Source: Bog-473 sp963783965 (GTDB taxonomy: Bacteria; Actinomycetota; Acidimicrobiia; Acidimicrobiales; RAAP-2). From it: a stretch of DNA of 64,000 nucleotides. Under the pieces are notes generated by a model, which ran no database searches, was not told where the DNA came from, and saw only the letters and a program-made list of their open reading frames with translations. This document shows, in pieces, positions 1 through 9,987 of this stretch (within the stretch, counting starts at the first letter, position 1; each line of letters starts with the position of its first letter). The stretch spans positions 248,001-312,000 of the forward strand of contig CAWAPQ010000003.1 of the NCBI GenBank assembly GCA_963783965.1, written 5' to 3'. A program made the translations under genes and the position numbers.

Positions 1-1
1 C

Positions 2-1684
2 GGCGAGCTCTACAACTTCCGCGAGATTCGGTCCGAGCTGGTCGCCGGTGGTGCCCGCTTCTCGACGACCTCGGACACCGAAGTCGTCCTGGAGGCGTGG
101 CGGCGCTGGGGGCCGGGGTGCCTGAGGCGGTTTCGGGGCATGTTCGCCTTCGCCGTGCTCGACCAGTCCACGGGCTCCCTCTTCCTCGCCCGCGACCAGT
201 TCGGGATCAAGCCACTGCACTACATCCGCCGCAAGGACGGAGTCGTCTTCGCCTCGGAGCTCAAGGCGCTGGTGAACTCCTTCGGCTCCGAGTTGCACAT
301 GCAGCCCGAGGCACTCGTGGCATCCATGCTCTATTACTGGGTCCCCGACCAGATGTGCTCGGTGCAGGGCGTGGAGAAGCTGCAGCCGGGGACGTGGGCC
401 GAGTTCCGCCCCGACGGCACGCACCGCGTCGAACGGTACTGGGACGTCGTCGAGGAGGCATCGGCGGCCGCCGAGGAGCACTACGACCTCAGGGAGGTCG
501 TCGAGGACTCGGTACGGGCGCACCTGGTCGCTGACGTCCCGGTCTCGAGCTTCCTCTCCGGTGGCCTCGACTCGAGCATCGTGACCGTGCTCGCCAAGCA
601 GGCCAACCCTCAGATTGACGCCTACACCATCACCTTCCGGGCGGAGGACAATCGGCTCGAAGCCATGCCGGATGACGCCGTCTACGCCCGCAAGGTCGCA
701 CAGCGCCACGGCATCGACCTGCACGAGATTGAGATTCAGCCCGACGTGGTCGGGTTGCTGCCGAGAATGGTCGACATTCTCGACGAGCCCATCGGTGACC
801 CGGCGGCCATCAACACGCTCCTCATGTCGGAGGCGGCACGCGACGCCGGGGTCAAGGTGCTGCTGTCGGGCATGGGCGCCGATGAGCTGTTCGGGGGCTA
901 CCGCAAGCACGTGGCCTGCATGATGGCCGGGCGCTACCGGGAGCTTCCGGGCTTCGTGCACCGCTCGACCAACGGTGTCGTCGAACGTCTGCCGTTGACC
1001 GCGGCCGGGCGCGGCCTGCGCTACAGCAGGTGGGCCAAGCGATTCGTGACGTTCGCCGAACTGCCCGAGGAGGCGGCCTTTCGCAGGAGTTACAGCCTGT
1101 ACGCTCCCGCCGAGCTGGCGGCGTTCCTGAGCCCCGAGTTGCAGCGCGATGTCGACAGGGTCGTGGAGCAGCATCAGCAGGTCTACGAGGACAACCACAT
1201 GACGGACAGGGTCAACCGCATGTGCCTGGCCGACACCCGGATGTTCCTCCCCGGCCTCAACCTCACCTACACGGACCGGGCCAGCATGGCCGCATCGACC
1301 GAGGTACGCGTTCCCTTCGTGGACACCGAGGTCTTCCGGGCCGCGTTCTCGCTCTCCGGCAAGGACAAGGTCTCCGGCAGGACCGGTAAGGTCGAATTGA
1401 AGCGTGCCGCCGAGGCGTGGCTCCCCAAGGAGATCGTGCACCGGCCGAAGGCGTCGTTCTCGGCTCCGCTCCGGGCATGGGTGTCCAAGGACTTGAGCCA
1501 GGTCATCGACGACTCGCTGCTCGGTGGCGACCTCGTCAGCACCGGGTTCCTCCACCGGCCCGCCGTTTCCGCTCTGGTCGAAGAGCACCGAACGGGCCGG
1601 GAAGACCGATCGAAGCAGATCTGGCAGTTGCTCACGCTCGAGACGTGGTACCGCCAGACTCGTCAAGCGGGCGTCGGGCTGTGA
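2..1684 (+). CDS. asnB: Asparagine synthase (glutamine-hydrolysing), 5' end missing
   Basis: The frame is open from the first bases of the window, so the N-terminus with the catalytic Cys of the glutaminase domain lies outside. Visible are the rest of the class-II glutamine amidotransferase domain (RDQFGIKPLHY, about 70 residues into the visible part) and the ATP-pyrophosphatase synthetase domain with its PP-loop SGGLDSS and the downstream LSGMGADELFGGY. Family knowledge: glutamine amide nitrogen is transferred to an aspartate-like carboxylate with ATP. In exopolysaccharide loci such enzymes are thought to amidate sugar or peptide carboxylates rather than make free asparagine, which is inference here. 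The next gene starts 31 bases downstream on the same strand, suggesting an operon. I cannot tell whether the active-site Cys is present. Confidence 0.93.
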   Translation, partial: GELYNFREIRSELVAGGARFSTTSDTEVVLEAWRRWGPGCLRRFRGMFAFAVLDQSTGSLFLARDQFGIKPLHYIRRKDGVVFASELKALVNSFGSELHMQPEALVASMLYYWVPDQMCSVQGVEKLQPGTWAEFRPDGTHRVERYWDVVEEASAAAEEHYDLREVVEDSVRAHLVADVPVSSFLSGGLDSSIVTVLAKQANPQIDAYTITFRAEDNRLEAMPDDAVYARKVAQRHGIDLHEIEIQPDVVGLLPRMVDILDEPIGDPAAINTLLMSEAARDAGVKVLLSGMGADELFGGYRKHVACMMAGRYRELPGFVHRSTNGVVERLPLTAAGRGLRYSRWAKRFVTFAELPEEAAFRRSYSLYAPAELAAFLSPELQRDVDRVVEQHQQVYEDNHMTDRVNRMCLADTRMFLPGLNLTYTDRASMAASTEVRVPFVDTEVFRAAFSLSGKDKVSGRTGKVELKRAAEAWLPKEIVHRPKASFSAPLRAWVSKDLSQVIDDSLLGGDLVSTGFLHRPAVSALVEEHRTGREDRSKQIWQLLTLETWYRQTRQAGVGL

Positions 1685-1715
1685 CCCGAGGGCCCGGAAG
1701 GGAATCAGAGAACAG

Positions 1716-3908
1716 GTGAAGCAGGTCGCGCAGAACTACCGCTCAGGGGCACTGGACGTCATCGACGCGCCTGCTCCCTCGTGTGCCCCCGGAGGGGTGC
1801 TCGTACGTTCGCTCTACTCTCTGATTTCGACTGGGACCGAGTTGATGAAGGTGGGGGAGTCGAAGCTGTCACTGGTCGGCAAGGCGCGAGCCCGTCCCGA
1901 CCAGGTGAAGAAGGTGCTCGAGAACGTGCAGCAGCAGGGCGCCCTCACCACCTACAAGAAGGCCATGAACCGCCTCGACTCCTACTCACCGCTGGGCTAC
2001 TCGCTCGCGGGCGTGGTGCAGGAAGTGGGCAAGGGGGCCGAGGAGTTCGCTGTCGGTCAACTCGTGGCGTGCGCGGGGAACGAGTTTGCCCTTCACGCAG
2101 AGCTCAACTGGGTGCCGACGAATCTCTGTGTGGCGGTGCCCGACGGCGTCTCGCCCCAGCTGGCCGCTTTCGCCACCGTGGGTTCGATCGCGTTGCAGGG
2201 CGTCCGTCAGGGCAACGTCCAGATCGGGGACACGGCGTGCGTCATCGGCCTGGGCCTGGTCGGGCAGCTGGTCGTCCAGCTGCTGGTGGCCTCCGGGGTC
2301 CAGGTGGTCGGTCTCGACCCCGACCAGGACCGTTGCCGGATGGCCGAGAAGGCCGGCGCCCTGTTGTGCACGGCGCCGGACGACGACGGTGCTGTTGCGT
2401 TGGAGCAGGCATTGTCCAAGGCCTCGGGCGGGCTCGGTGCCGACCGGATCTTTCTCGTCGCCGGTGGCTCTTCGAACCAACCCGTGGAGTTGGCGGCGCG
2501 GTTGGCGCGGGACCGGGCGACGGTCGTCGACATCGGCAAGGTCAAGCTCGATCTGCCCTGGAACGACTACTACGAGAAGGAGCTCGAGCTGCGGTTCTCC
2601 CGCTCGTACGGGCCGGGCCGCTATGACCCCAAGTACGAGCTCGAGGGAGTCGACTACCCGGCCGGCTACGTGCGCTGGACGGAGCGACGCAACCTCCACT
2701 GTTTCGTCAACGCCGTGGCCAGGAAGGAGATCGACCCGGAACCGCTCATCGCCGGGATCTTCCCGCTCGAGGACGCACCGAGCGTCTACGAGCAGCTCAG
2801 CTCGGGTGTGCTGCAGGGCGTCGGCTTCCTCTTCGAGTACGACCAGCAGGAGCAGGTCGATGCCGGGTCCACACCGGCGGCACCCGCTCGGCCCGTCGCC
2901 GCACCATCGCGTTCCACCCGGCCTCGCCGCGAAGGACAGCTGAGCGGCCCCGTGGGGGTCGGCTTCGTCGGCGCCGGCAACTACGCCTCGTCCATGCTGC
3001 TTCCCCACCTCGTCAAGGAGCCGGGGACGGAGCTGGCCCGGGTGGCCACCCGCCGCTCACTCTCAGCGGTCAACGCGCAGCGCAAGTTCCAGTTCCGGGA
3101 TGCCGGCACCGATCCCGAGGCCGTTCTCGAAGACCCGAACATCCATGCCGTGTTCATCGTCACCCGGCACAGTACGCATGCGGACCTCACGTGTCGCGCC
3201 CTCGAGGCAGGAAAGGCGGTCTTCGTCGAGAAGCCGCTGGCGCTGAGCAACGACGAGCTCGAGCGCATTCTCGCCACGGTGGACGAGACCGGCAACGACA
3301 GGGTCATGGTCGGCTTCAACCGACGATTCTCCCCGCTGCTCGTCGAAATGCGGGCCCGCTTCGGTCAGTCGACCGAGCCGACGAACGCCCGCTACCTCGT
3401 CAACGCCGGCCGCCTCGCTTCGGACAGCTGGTACCGGGACAACGAACTCGAAGGCTCTCGTTTCGTGGGGGAGGGCGGGCACTTCGTCGACACCATGAGT
3501 TGGTGGATGGGGAGCGACCCGGTCGAGGTCATGACGACGGCCGCCGGCGGTCCGGACGAAGTGCAGGTGAGCCTCCGCTACGGCGACGGGTCCCTCGCGA
3601 CCATCACCTACCTGAGCAGCATGCACCGGCGCTTTCCGAAGGAGACCTTCGAGGTCTCGAGCGGGGGGCGCACGGCCCGGCTCGACAACTTCAAGCGGAC
3701 CACGGTCTGGGCGGGCCCACGGGCGCGGGTCCGTCGGCACCTCGGGGCTGCGGACAAGGGTCAGGCGGCCGAAATCAAGGCATTCCTGGAGTCCGTACGC
3801 ACCGGTGGTGCGATGCCCATCTCCTTGGACTCGCTGGCGGCGACCACCCGCGCCACCCTTGCCACCGCAGTGTCGACCGTGGCCGACGGCGCGCCGCAGC
3901 AGCTATGA
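1716..3908 (+). CDS. Bi-domain oxidoreductase (MDR dehydrogenase fused to Gfo/Idh/MocA)
   Basis: The protein has about 730 residues. Residues 1-390 form a zinc-type medium-chain dehydrogenase with a nucleotide-binding stretch GLGLVGQLVVQLL and conserved GTELMKVGESKLSLVGKA near the start. A Pro/Arg-rich linker follows. Residues from about 412 form a Gfo/Idh/MocA dehydrogenase with GVGFVGAGNYASSMLLPHL and the FVEKPLA motif near residue 504. I chose the GTG at 1716 because the protein then begins with the family's usual KQVAQNYRSGAL; the frame stays open further upstream but overlaps asnB. This fusion is typical of exopolysaccharide clusters, next to heparinase-type lyases, and probably oxidises or reduces a nucleotide sugar or polymer sugar. 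The substrate is unknown. It lies in the same operon as the preceding and following genes. Confidence 0.9.
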   Translation: MKQVAQNYRSGALDVIDAPAPSCAPGGVLVRSLYSLISTGTELMKVGESKLSLVGKARARPDQVKKVLENVQQQGALTTYKKAMNRLDSYSPLGYSLAGVVQEVGKGAEEFAVGQLVACAGNEFALHAELNWVPTNLCVAVPDGVSPQLAAFATVGSIALQGVRQGNVQIGDTACVIGLGLVGQLVVQLLVASGVQVVGLDPDQDRCRMAEKAGALLCTAPDDDGAVALEQALSKASGGLGADRIFLVAGGSSNQPVELAARLARDRATVVDIGKVKLDLPWNDYYEKELELRFSRSYGPGRYDPKYELEGVDYPAGYVRWTERRNLHCFVNAVARKEIDPEPLIAGIFPLEDAPSVYEQLSSGVLQGVGFLFEYDQQEQVDAGSTPAAPARPVAAPSRSTRPRREGQLSGPVGVGFVGAGNYASSMLLPHLVKEPGTELARVATRRSLSAVNAQRKFQFRDAGTDPEAVLEDPNIHAVFIVTRHSTHADLTCRALEAGKAVFVEKPLALSNDELERILATVDETGNDRVMVGFNRRFSPLLVEMRARFGQSTEPTNARYLVNAGRLASDSWYRDNELEGSRFVGEGGHFVDTMSWWMGSDPVEVMTTAAGGPDEVQVSLRYGDGSLATITYLSSMHRRFPKETFEVSSGGRTARLDNFKRTTVWAGPRARVRRHLGAADKGQAAEIKAFLESVRTGGAMPISLDSLAATTRATLATAVSTVADGAPQQL

Positions 3909-3951
3909 CGCTCCGGTGCCCGCCCCTGACGGGCGCCGGCATCGCTGGATC

Positions 3952-5985
3952 ATGAATTCAGTCGATCTCGAGTGGCGCCTCCGACGGCTGTCGAAGATGT
4001 CCGCCTCGGAGGTGAGGTGGCGGATCTCTGAGCACGTGCGGCGCAAACGGTGGTCGTCCCAGCAGGTCATGCCCGAATTCTCTCCGCGGGCGTGGGCTGA
4101 TGATTCCCCGAGCCGCGCCGCAGCACCGTGGGATTCGGCCCGGGGCGGGTCGTTTCGCCCGTTTCCGTCGGGCGAGGTCCTGCAGGCGGCCCCGGCCGAT
4201 GCGCGTCGGAGCGTCATTGCCGCCGCCGACGAGATACTGGCCGGGCAGTGGGAGCTCCTCGGTGCCGTGCGTCAGGACATGGAGGACCCGGACTGGTTCT
4301 TCGATCCGTTGACCGGAACGCGGGCACCGCAGGCCGACTACTGCTTCAAGGTCAATCACCGATCCGAGGACGTGACGGGAAACGTCAAGCAGATCTGGGA
4401 GCTCTCTCGCATGCACCACCTGACGGTGCTGGCGGCGGCCTTCAGCCTCACGGGCGACGAGCGCTATGCGACGCGCACCGCCGCCCATCTCCGTTCCTGG
4501 TGGGCCCAGAACCCGTTTCTCTCCGGCGTGCACTGGACGAGTGGGATCGAGGCGGGGCTACGACTGATCAGCTGGGTCTGGGTGAGGCGACTGCTTGACG
4601 GGTGGGCGGGGGCACCGGACCTCTTCGAGCGCAACGAGGTGGCGTGTGCCCAAATCTGGTGGCACCAGCACTACCTCGCGTCCTTTCGGAGTCGCGGCTC
4701 GTCCGCCAACAATCACGTCATCGCCGAGGCGGCCGGGCTCCTGGTGGCGGCGCTTGCCTTCGACCAGTTCACCGAGAGCCACCGCTGGGCCGAGGACGCC
4801 GCACGCGTGCTCGAGCGTGAGCTGAGGAGCAACACCTTCCCCAGCGGCGTCAATCGAGAGATGGCCTTCGACTACCACGGCTTTGTCGCCGAGCTGGCGG
4901 TGGTTGCGGCGGCCGAGGCGTCCTGGGCGGGCCGACCCCTGTCGGAGGACCTCTGGGGCCAGCTCGACCGGATGTTCGAGGTCGTTGCGGCGACCGTCGA
5001 TGTCAAGCTGCGCGGGCCGCGCTACGGCGACGGGGACAACGGGAGGGCTCTCGTCCTCGATCCGCCGGCTGCCGAGCGGTGGTCGGGACTCCTGGCCATC
5101 GGCGAGGCCCTGTTCGACCCCCCAGCCTGGTGGCCGACGGTGGAACCGACCGTGACGAGCACGGTCCTGGCGACCATGGCGGGGCGCCGCCCGTCCACGG
5201 GCCGGAGCCTTCGTCCGAACCACTTCGACGATGCCGGCCTCACCCTGTTGCGGAGTGCGCCGTCCGACGGCGAAGAGATCTGGTGCCGCTGCGATGCGGG
5301 CCCCCACGGCTTCCTGTCGATCGCCGCCCATGGTCACGCCGATGCCCTGGCCGTCGAGGTGCGCTACGACGGGGTGGACGTCCTGGCGGATGCGGGTACG
5401 TACTGCTACCACGGTGAGCCCCGCTGGCGCAGCTACTTTCGATCGACCCTGGCCCACAACACCATGGAGGTGGCCGGCACGGACCAGTCGACCTCGGGCG
5501 GTCCCTTCCTCTGGACGCGTCAGGCGCAGAGCACGCTGATGGAGTTGGAGAAGGCGGAGGACGGGGAGGTTGTCGCATGGTCGGCGGAGCACGACGGCTA
5601 CCGAACGCTCACCCCACCGCTTCTTCACCGCAGATCGGTACGCCTGGCCGGCAGCGATCGGCGGATTGAGATCGTCGACCGCCTCGAGACGACGGGAGGC
5701 CACGATCTCCGGCTGGCCTTCCACCTCGGGCCGGACGTGCAGGCCACAATGGTCGGGCACAATGCCGAGCTGACCTGGTCGGACGGTGCCACCACGCGCC
5801 GCGCCACACTCTCCTTGCCCGACGGATTGTCATGGTCGCTCCACCGGGGTGAGACCGACCCTGTCCTCGGTTGGTATTCCCCGACCTTCGGTGCCAAGCA
5901 GCCGGCCTGGGCCGTCATCGGTCGAGGGGCGTGCAGCGGAACCGGCTCGGACACCTACACGACCGTGCTCCAGTTCCACGGATGA
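3952..5985 (+). CDS. Heparinase II/III family polysaccharide lyase
   Basis: The protein has about 677 residues. The N-terminal alpha/alpha-toroid region carries FKVNHRSEDVTGNVKQIWEL and WTSGIEAGLRLISW. The C-terminal beta-sandwich carries HGHADALAVEVRYDGVDVL and the Tyr/His-rich TYCYHGEPRWRSYFRSTLAH, the usual catalytic neighbourhood of this family. I took the ATG at 3952 because MNSVDLEWRLRRLSKMSASE is the usual N-terminal helix of the family; the frame is open upstream to 3805 but overlaps the previous gene. No signal peptide is evident, although related proteins act on exported polymer. In this operon it probably cleaves the locus's own uronic-acid-containing polysaccharide for length control or release. 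That role is inferred from the family and position. Confidence 0.9.
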   Translation: MNSVDLEWRLRRLSKMSASEVRWRISEHVRRKRWSSQQVMPEFSPRAWADDSPSRAAAPWDSARGGSFRPFPSGEVLQAAPADARRSVIAAADEILAGQWELLGAVRQDMEDPDWFFDPLTGTRAPQADYCFKVNHRSEDVTGNVKQIWELSRMHHLTVLAAAFSLTGDERYATRTAAHLRSWWAQNPFLSGVHWTSGIEAGLRLISWVWVRRLLDGWAGAPDLFERNEVACAQIWWHQHYLASFRSRGSSANNHVIAEAAGLLVAALAFDQFTESHRWAEDAARVLERELRSNTFPSGVNREMAFDYHGFVAELAVVAAAEASWAGRPLSEDLWGQLDRMFEVVAATVDVKLRGPRYGDGDNGRALVLDPPAAERWSGLLAIGEALFDPPAWWPTVEPTVTSTVLATMAGRRPSTGRSLRPNHFDDAGLTLLRSAPSDGEEIWCRCDAGPHGFLSIAAHGHADALAVEVRYDGVDVLADAGTYCYHGEPRWRSYFRSTLAHNTMEVAGTDQSTSGGPFLWTRQAQSTLMELEKAEDGEVVAWSAEHDGYRTLTPPLLHRRSVRLAGSDRRIEIVDRLETTGGHDLRLAFHLGPDVQATMVGHNAELTWSDGATTRRATLSLPDGLSWSLHRGETDPVLGWYSPTFGAKQPAWAVIGRGACSGTGSDTYTTVLQFHG

Positions 5986-6045
5986 GTATCTCGCCCAGCC
6001 CGGCCCGCTCTGTCAGAAGGTGACGCACCAGGTGAGGACGTTCTG

Positions 6046-7266
6046 ATGGCCACGCGCGCGGAGAGCACCCGTTCTGCGGACTCCGAAGACCCCTCGTCTC
6101 CTGGGAAACCCCAGGTCCAGACCCACCTGCGCATGGCGCTGAACCTGCTCACCGACGACCCGACGCAGCCTTCCGGAGCCCACTGGTGCTGGACGCGCAT
6201 CGTGCCGGAAATGGCCGATCGGCTGCTGCCCGGCGAAGAGCTCCACCTGATGGTGAGCCCATCGTCGCGGCACTACTTCCCGGACGACGGCGATACCGTC
6301 CGTTGCCTCACCTTCCCCTGGTCGAACGAGCGTCGGCTCCTGCGCACGGCGAGTGAGCACCTCGTGACGCCCTTTCGGCTCCCCCTCCGGCACATCGACC
6401 TGCTGAGCACCGCGATCGCCCCGCTGGTGAACCCCACGCGGTCGCTCGTCATCCACATGAAGACGATGCACGCGTTCACCGTGCCCGAGACGGTCGGGTT
6501 CGGTCCCCGGACCTACCGCCGCCTGAACTACCAGCGCTCGGTCCGTCTCGCGGACGCGGTCGTCGTCAACTCCAACAGCCTGCGGGCCGAGATCGATCAG
6601 TACCTTCAGGTCGATCCCAAAAAGGTCAGCCTCATTTACGAGGCGGTCGACCACGACATCTTCAAACCGGGTGACCGCGATGCGGCGCGCGCCCATGTGG
6701 CGCAGTTCGGGGTGTCACGGCCCTTCGTACTCTTCGTCTCGTCCCTGTGGCGCTACAAGAACGCTGACGGCCTGCTGCGTGCGTGGAAGCTGGTCCGCCA
6801 CGAGCTCGCAGGCCGCCAACTCGTCATCCTCGGGGCCGAGCGGGACGAGAAGTACTCGGCGGAGCTGCACGAGCTGGTCGCCGAGCTCGGCATCGCCGAC
6901 GACGTCGTCTTCGTCGGTGGCGTGCCGAACGAGGAGACGGCCCACTTCTACCGGGCGGCCGACCTGCTGGCCTACCCCTCGTTCAACGAGACGTTCGGGT
7001 TGCCCATTCTGGAGGCGATGGCGTGCGCCTGTCCGGTCGTCACGTCCAACGTCAGCTCCATGCCCGAGATCGCCGGCGGAGCGGCCATCCTCACGGACCC
7101 GCACGATCCGGGCGCCATCGGCCGATCACTCATCGAGGCCACCGGTTCCGACGTGGACAGGCTGCGCACCGAGGGGCTCCGTCGGGCCCAGGAGTTCACC
7201 TGGGGTGCGGTGGCCGAGGCGACCCTGAACGTCTACCGCGAAGCCTTCGAGCGGCGACGGCGTTAA
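6046..7266 (+). CDS. Family 4 glycosyltransferase (GT-B fold)
   Basis: The protein has 406 residues. The C-terminal half has the GT4 signature NETFGLPILEAMACACPVV followed by SMPEIAGGAA, where the EX7E pair binds the donor sugar-nucleotide. Residues around 225 (RPFVLFVSSLWRYKN) mark the start of the donor-binding domain. The ATG at 6046 follows a plausible ribosome binding site GAGGACG about seven bases upstream. No membrane segment is seen, so it should act on the cytoplasmic face, adding a sugar to the lipid-linked repeat unit. It is the last gene of the rightward run that begins with asnB and it converges on the flippase. Donor and acceptor cannot be read from the sequence. Confidence 0.9.
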   Translation: MATRAESTRSADSEDPSSPGKPQVQTHLRMALNLLTDDPTQPSGAHWCWTRIVPEMADRLLPGEELHLMVSPSSRHYFPDDGDTVRCLTFPWSNERRLLRTASEHLVTPFRLPLRHIDLLSTAIAPLVNPTRSLVIHMKTMHAFTVPETVGFGPRTYRRLNYQRSVRLADAVVVNSNSLRAEIDQYLQVDPKKVSLIYEAVDHDIFKPGDRDAARAHVAQFGVSRPFVLFVSSLWRYKNADGLLRAWKLVRHELAGRQLVILGAERDEKYSAELHELVAELGIADDVVFVGGVPNEETAHFYRAADLLAYPSFNETFGLPILEAMACACPVVTSNVSSMPEIAGGAAILTDPHDPGAIGRSLIEATGSDVDRLRTEGLRRAQEFTWGAVAEATLNVYREAFERRRR

Positions 7267-7293
7267 GGAAATCAGAAGAGAAGAGTCGAGCGG

Positions 7294-8688
7294 TTACTGC
7301 TCGGGCGAATCGCTCGGCGGTACCAGGGCCGGGGGTTCCGGCGAGAGCGTGAGCAGGAACTCGGCATTCTTGACGAGTCGTCTCCGCAACGCGGCGGTGA
7401 CGGGCCGGCGTTCCGTCCCCTCGTAGGACCGACGGGTCCAGGACTGCACCAGCACGGTGGCGATGGTCGAGAACGCGGCCGTCAGCACGCCGGCCATCGC
7501 GGCGCCGTTGACCCCGTAGGCGGGGGCCAGCACGGCCACCGACGTCACGGCGAGGACGAGCCTTCCCAACTGGATGACGAAGAGCGGACGCACCCGCCGG
7601 GTGGCCGTCAAGGTGATGATCGGCCCCACGGCGAAGGCTGAGATGGTGACCGAAATGGCGAACAGCCTGGCGGCCGTCGCGTACTGGACGAACTCGGGGC
7701 CGTACAGCAGATGGAGGAGCGCCGGCGCCGCGATCAGGATGACAATGCCGCAGGCGAGCGAAACCGCCACCCCGGCCCCGCTGACGAAGCGGGACACCTT
7801 GACCATGCCCGGCCAGCCGCGGTCGGCCAGCTGCTTGGTGGCCTCGGGCAGGCCGAAGCTCCCCCCGGCATTGATGACCAGCGTCGTCGGACCGGCCACC
7901 AGCCCCTGGGCCGCCTTCAAACCGCCGAGTGCCGTCGGGCCCAGCATGACGCCGGCAATGATGAGGTACAGCTGGGTCCCCCCCCAGCTGGCCGCCCGCT
8001 CGCTGGCCAACCACCGGCTGATGGGCCAACGGGACCACAGGAAGGTTCCTCCTCCCCGTATGGACGGGCGCACCGAGAATTGCCGGAGACCGTAGATGGC
8101 GGCAACCGCCGCGCCCAGACCCCAGGCCGAGACGACCGCGAACACCGAGTGGATCCCCGCGACGAAGACCACCCCGAACGCCACGGCCTGGACGGCGGTG
8201 AACAGGATGTCGTTGACGAGCGCCTTCCTGGGCGTTCCCTGCATGAAACCGATCCAGCGCCAGTAGTCCTGCAGGTCGAGGAAGATGATCCACGGGGCCA
8301 CCGACAGCATGCCGATGCCGAACGTGTGCTGACCGACGACGAGGAGGGCCGAACCCACTGCGGCAATGACGCAGGCGGCCATCAGGCCGAGCGTGACGTC
8401 GGCGGCGAACCCGCGCCGTACGTACTCGTCCTTCTCTTCCCCGCGCATGTCACCCATGATCGCCATCGGGTCGGTGATCATGGAGCGGTGCAACGTCGTG
8501 AGCAGGATCCAGACGGTGTAGGCGAAGGCGAAGGCCCCGAGGCCGGCGGGACCACTGATGCGGGCCACGACGATGCCGACCGCGAAATTCGAGGCCGACG
8601 CCACGCACTGATCCGCCATGGTCGTGGTGGCCCGATTGGCCGCGCCACCACGCGTGGGCCACAGGGCTCCGAGTCGCGTCCCGGACAT
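7294..8688 (-). CDS. Oligosaccharide flippase (Wzx-like, MOP superfamily)
   Basis: The protein has 464 residues with about 12-14 hydrophobic helices spread through its length, such as FAVGIVVARISGPAGLGAF near the start and VAVLAPAYGVNGAAMAGVL near the end. This pattern matches polysaccharide flippases of the MATE/MOP superfamily, which move undecaprenyl-linked repeat units from the cytoplasmic to the outer face. The gene is on the minus strand and converges with the GT4 gene, with 27 bases between the stops. It is transcribed away from the regulator that starts at 8947. A second flippase lies at 58905-60228, so the window appears to serve two export routes. Assignment to the superfamily is firm; the exact substrate is not known. 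Confidence 0.85.
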   Translation of the reverse strand: MSGTRLGALWPTRGGAANRATTTMADQCVASASNFAVGIVVARISGPAGLGAFAFAYTVWILLTTLHRSMITDPMAIMGDMRGEEKDEYVRRGFAADVTLGLMAACVIAAVGSALLVVGQHTFGIGMLSVAPWIIFLDLQDYWRWIGFMQGTPRKALVNDILFTAVQAVAFGVVFVAGIHSVFAVVSAWGLGAAVAAIYGLRQFSVRPSIRGGGTFLWSRWPISRWLASERAASWGGTQLYLIIAGVMLGPTALGGLKAAQGLVAGPTTLVINAGGSFGLPEATKQLADRGWPGMVKVSRFVSGAGVAVSLACGIVILIAAPALLHLLYGPEFVQYATAARLFAISVTISAFAVGPIITLTATRRVRPLFVIQLGRLVLAVTSVAVLAPAYGVNGAAMAGVLTAAFSTIATVLVQSWTRRSYEGTERRPVTAALRRRLVKNAEFLLTLSPEPPALVPPSDSPEQ

Positions 8689-8946
8689 ACTGGGTTATCG
8701 GTCCCGGTCTGGGCGGGCAGGGCACCCGCTGGCGTGTGTACGCGTCATTGAGATTTCGGGAGGCGATCCACGAGGACCGCCTACGACTCACAGAGCGTGA
8801 CGCCGGCACCCAGATACAGCCGGCAGGGGCAATTCCCTGGTCACATGGGGCAACCGGTGGCCTGACCGTCCAATTTTGAGCCGCGTCGGCTCCCTGGACG
8901 GGAAGATCCCAGTTGACCGTATCTTGAGCGGCTCTCGGCCCTCTCT

Positions 8947-9798
8947 ATGAATGTCAATGCCAGATGCGGCCCGGCTCCGAGTGCGCCAGCCGATCCGGAC
9001 CCGTCGCAGTACCACACCATTCCGGGACGTCAGTCAGTGCTCAACAGCGACCTCCACCAGCCCCCCGAAGGAGCCGCCCCTGCGGGCGGCTTGGCGTTGA
9101 CCGATGCGAAGATCTCCGTTGTCGTCGTCGCGGCCGAACAGTTGTTCGCCTTCGGGTTGGCCCGTCTGCTCGGGGAGGATGACTATCTCAATGTCGTCGG
9201 TGTCTCCGACGGCGACCCTGACCTCGTCGCACTCTGCGTCGCCCACTCCGTGGACGTCGTCCTGATCGACCTGGAGCTGGCGCGGGCGAATTGCATCGAT
9301 ATTGTCCGGCTGCTCGCCTCGCAGTGCCCGAACACCAGGACGCTGGTCCTGACGTCGAACCCGGACTGGCGTGTCCGCCCCGCCATGATCGCGGGAGCCG
9401 CCGGCGTTCTGCTGAAGGACACATCGCCCGAGGCGACCAGGGCCGCGGTCGTCTCCGTCCACCTGGGTGATCAGGTGCTGTGCAGCGAGGCGGCTCGTTG
9501 GGTCCTGGGAGAAGATCCGTCCGCACATCTGACCCATCGGGAGTCCGATGTGCTCCGGATCATGGCGCAAGGCGCCAACAACGCAGAGATCGCCCGGCAG
9601 CTCCACCTCGGAGAGAAGACGGTACGGAACTACGTCAGCCGCCTCTATCGCAAGCTCGACCTCAACAACCGGGCGCAGCTTGCCACCTACCTTGCACACA
9701 CTGACATCGGGGCCAGAGTCAGCCGGAATGCGTCGAGCGTGATTCCCGAGTCGTCGAACGACCCCACGCCGATTCAGGCCGCGGCAGACCGGCGATGA
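8947..9798 (+). CDS. LuxR/NarL-type response regulator with degenerate receiver
   Basis: The protein has 283 residues. A receiver-like domain covers about residues 55-175 and a LuxR helix-turn-helix about 190-255 (LTHRESDVLRIMAQGANNAE). The phosphoacceptor-position Asp is kept near residue 108 (VVLIDLELA), as are the Thr (VLTS) and Lys (GVLLKDTS) switch residues. The acidic pair that normally binds magnesium after the first strand is replaced by Ala-Ala (VVVVAAEQLF, near residues 62-63). Receivers without that pair are often phosphorylation-independent. No histidine kinase gene is nearby. The gene sits between the flippase and the co-polymerase operon, so control of polysaccharide synthesis is a fair inference. 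The first 50 residues are low-complexity and a later start is possible. Confidence 0.85.
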   Translation: MNVNARCGPAPSAPADPDPSQYHTIPGRQSVLNSDLHQPPEGAAPAGGLALTDAKISVVVVAAEQLFAFGLARLLGEDDYLNVVGVSDGDPDLVALCVAHSVDVVLIDLELARANCIDIVRLLASQCPNTRTLVLTSNPDWRVRPAMIAGAAGVLLKDTSPEATRAAVVSVHLGDQVLCSEAARWVLGEDPSAHLTHRESDVLRIMAQGANNAEIARQLHLGEKTVRNYVSRLYRKLDLNNRAQLATYLAHTDIGARVSRNASSVIPESSNDPTPIQAAADRR

Positions 9799-9987
9799 AC
9801 GGCCGCCGGCTCCGCGGGGCTGGCTCGGTGACCGCCTCGGTGCAGTCAGGAATCGTGGAGCGCAAACTCCCCGGAGCCGGGTCCCGTAGTGATTCCGGAG
9901 TGGGGAGCGATGTATCAGTGGTCGCACCGGTGACTCTGTCATCGCGGGCGCAGGACGCGTCATCACGACGCCGAGGAAAGGCCTCAA

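Noticed and set aside
1986..3008. Minus-strand 340-residue open frame
   Set aside because: It lies wholly opposite the well-supported bi-domain oxidoreductase and has no domain; a GC-rich shadow frame.
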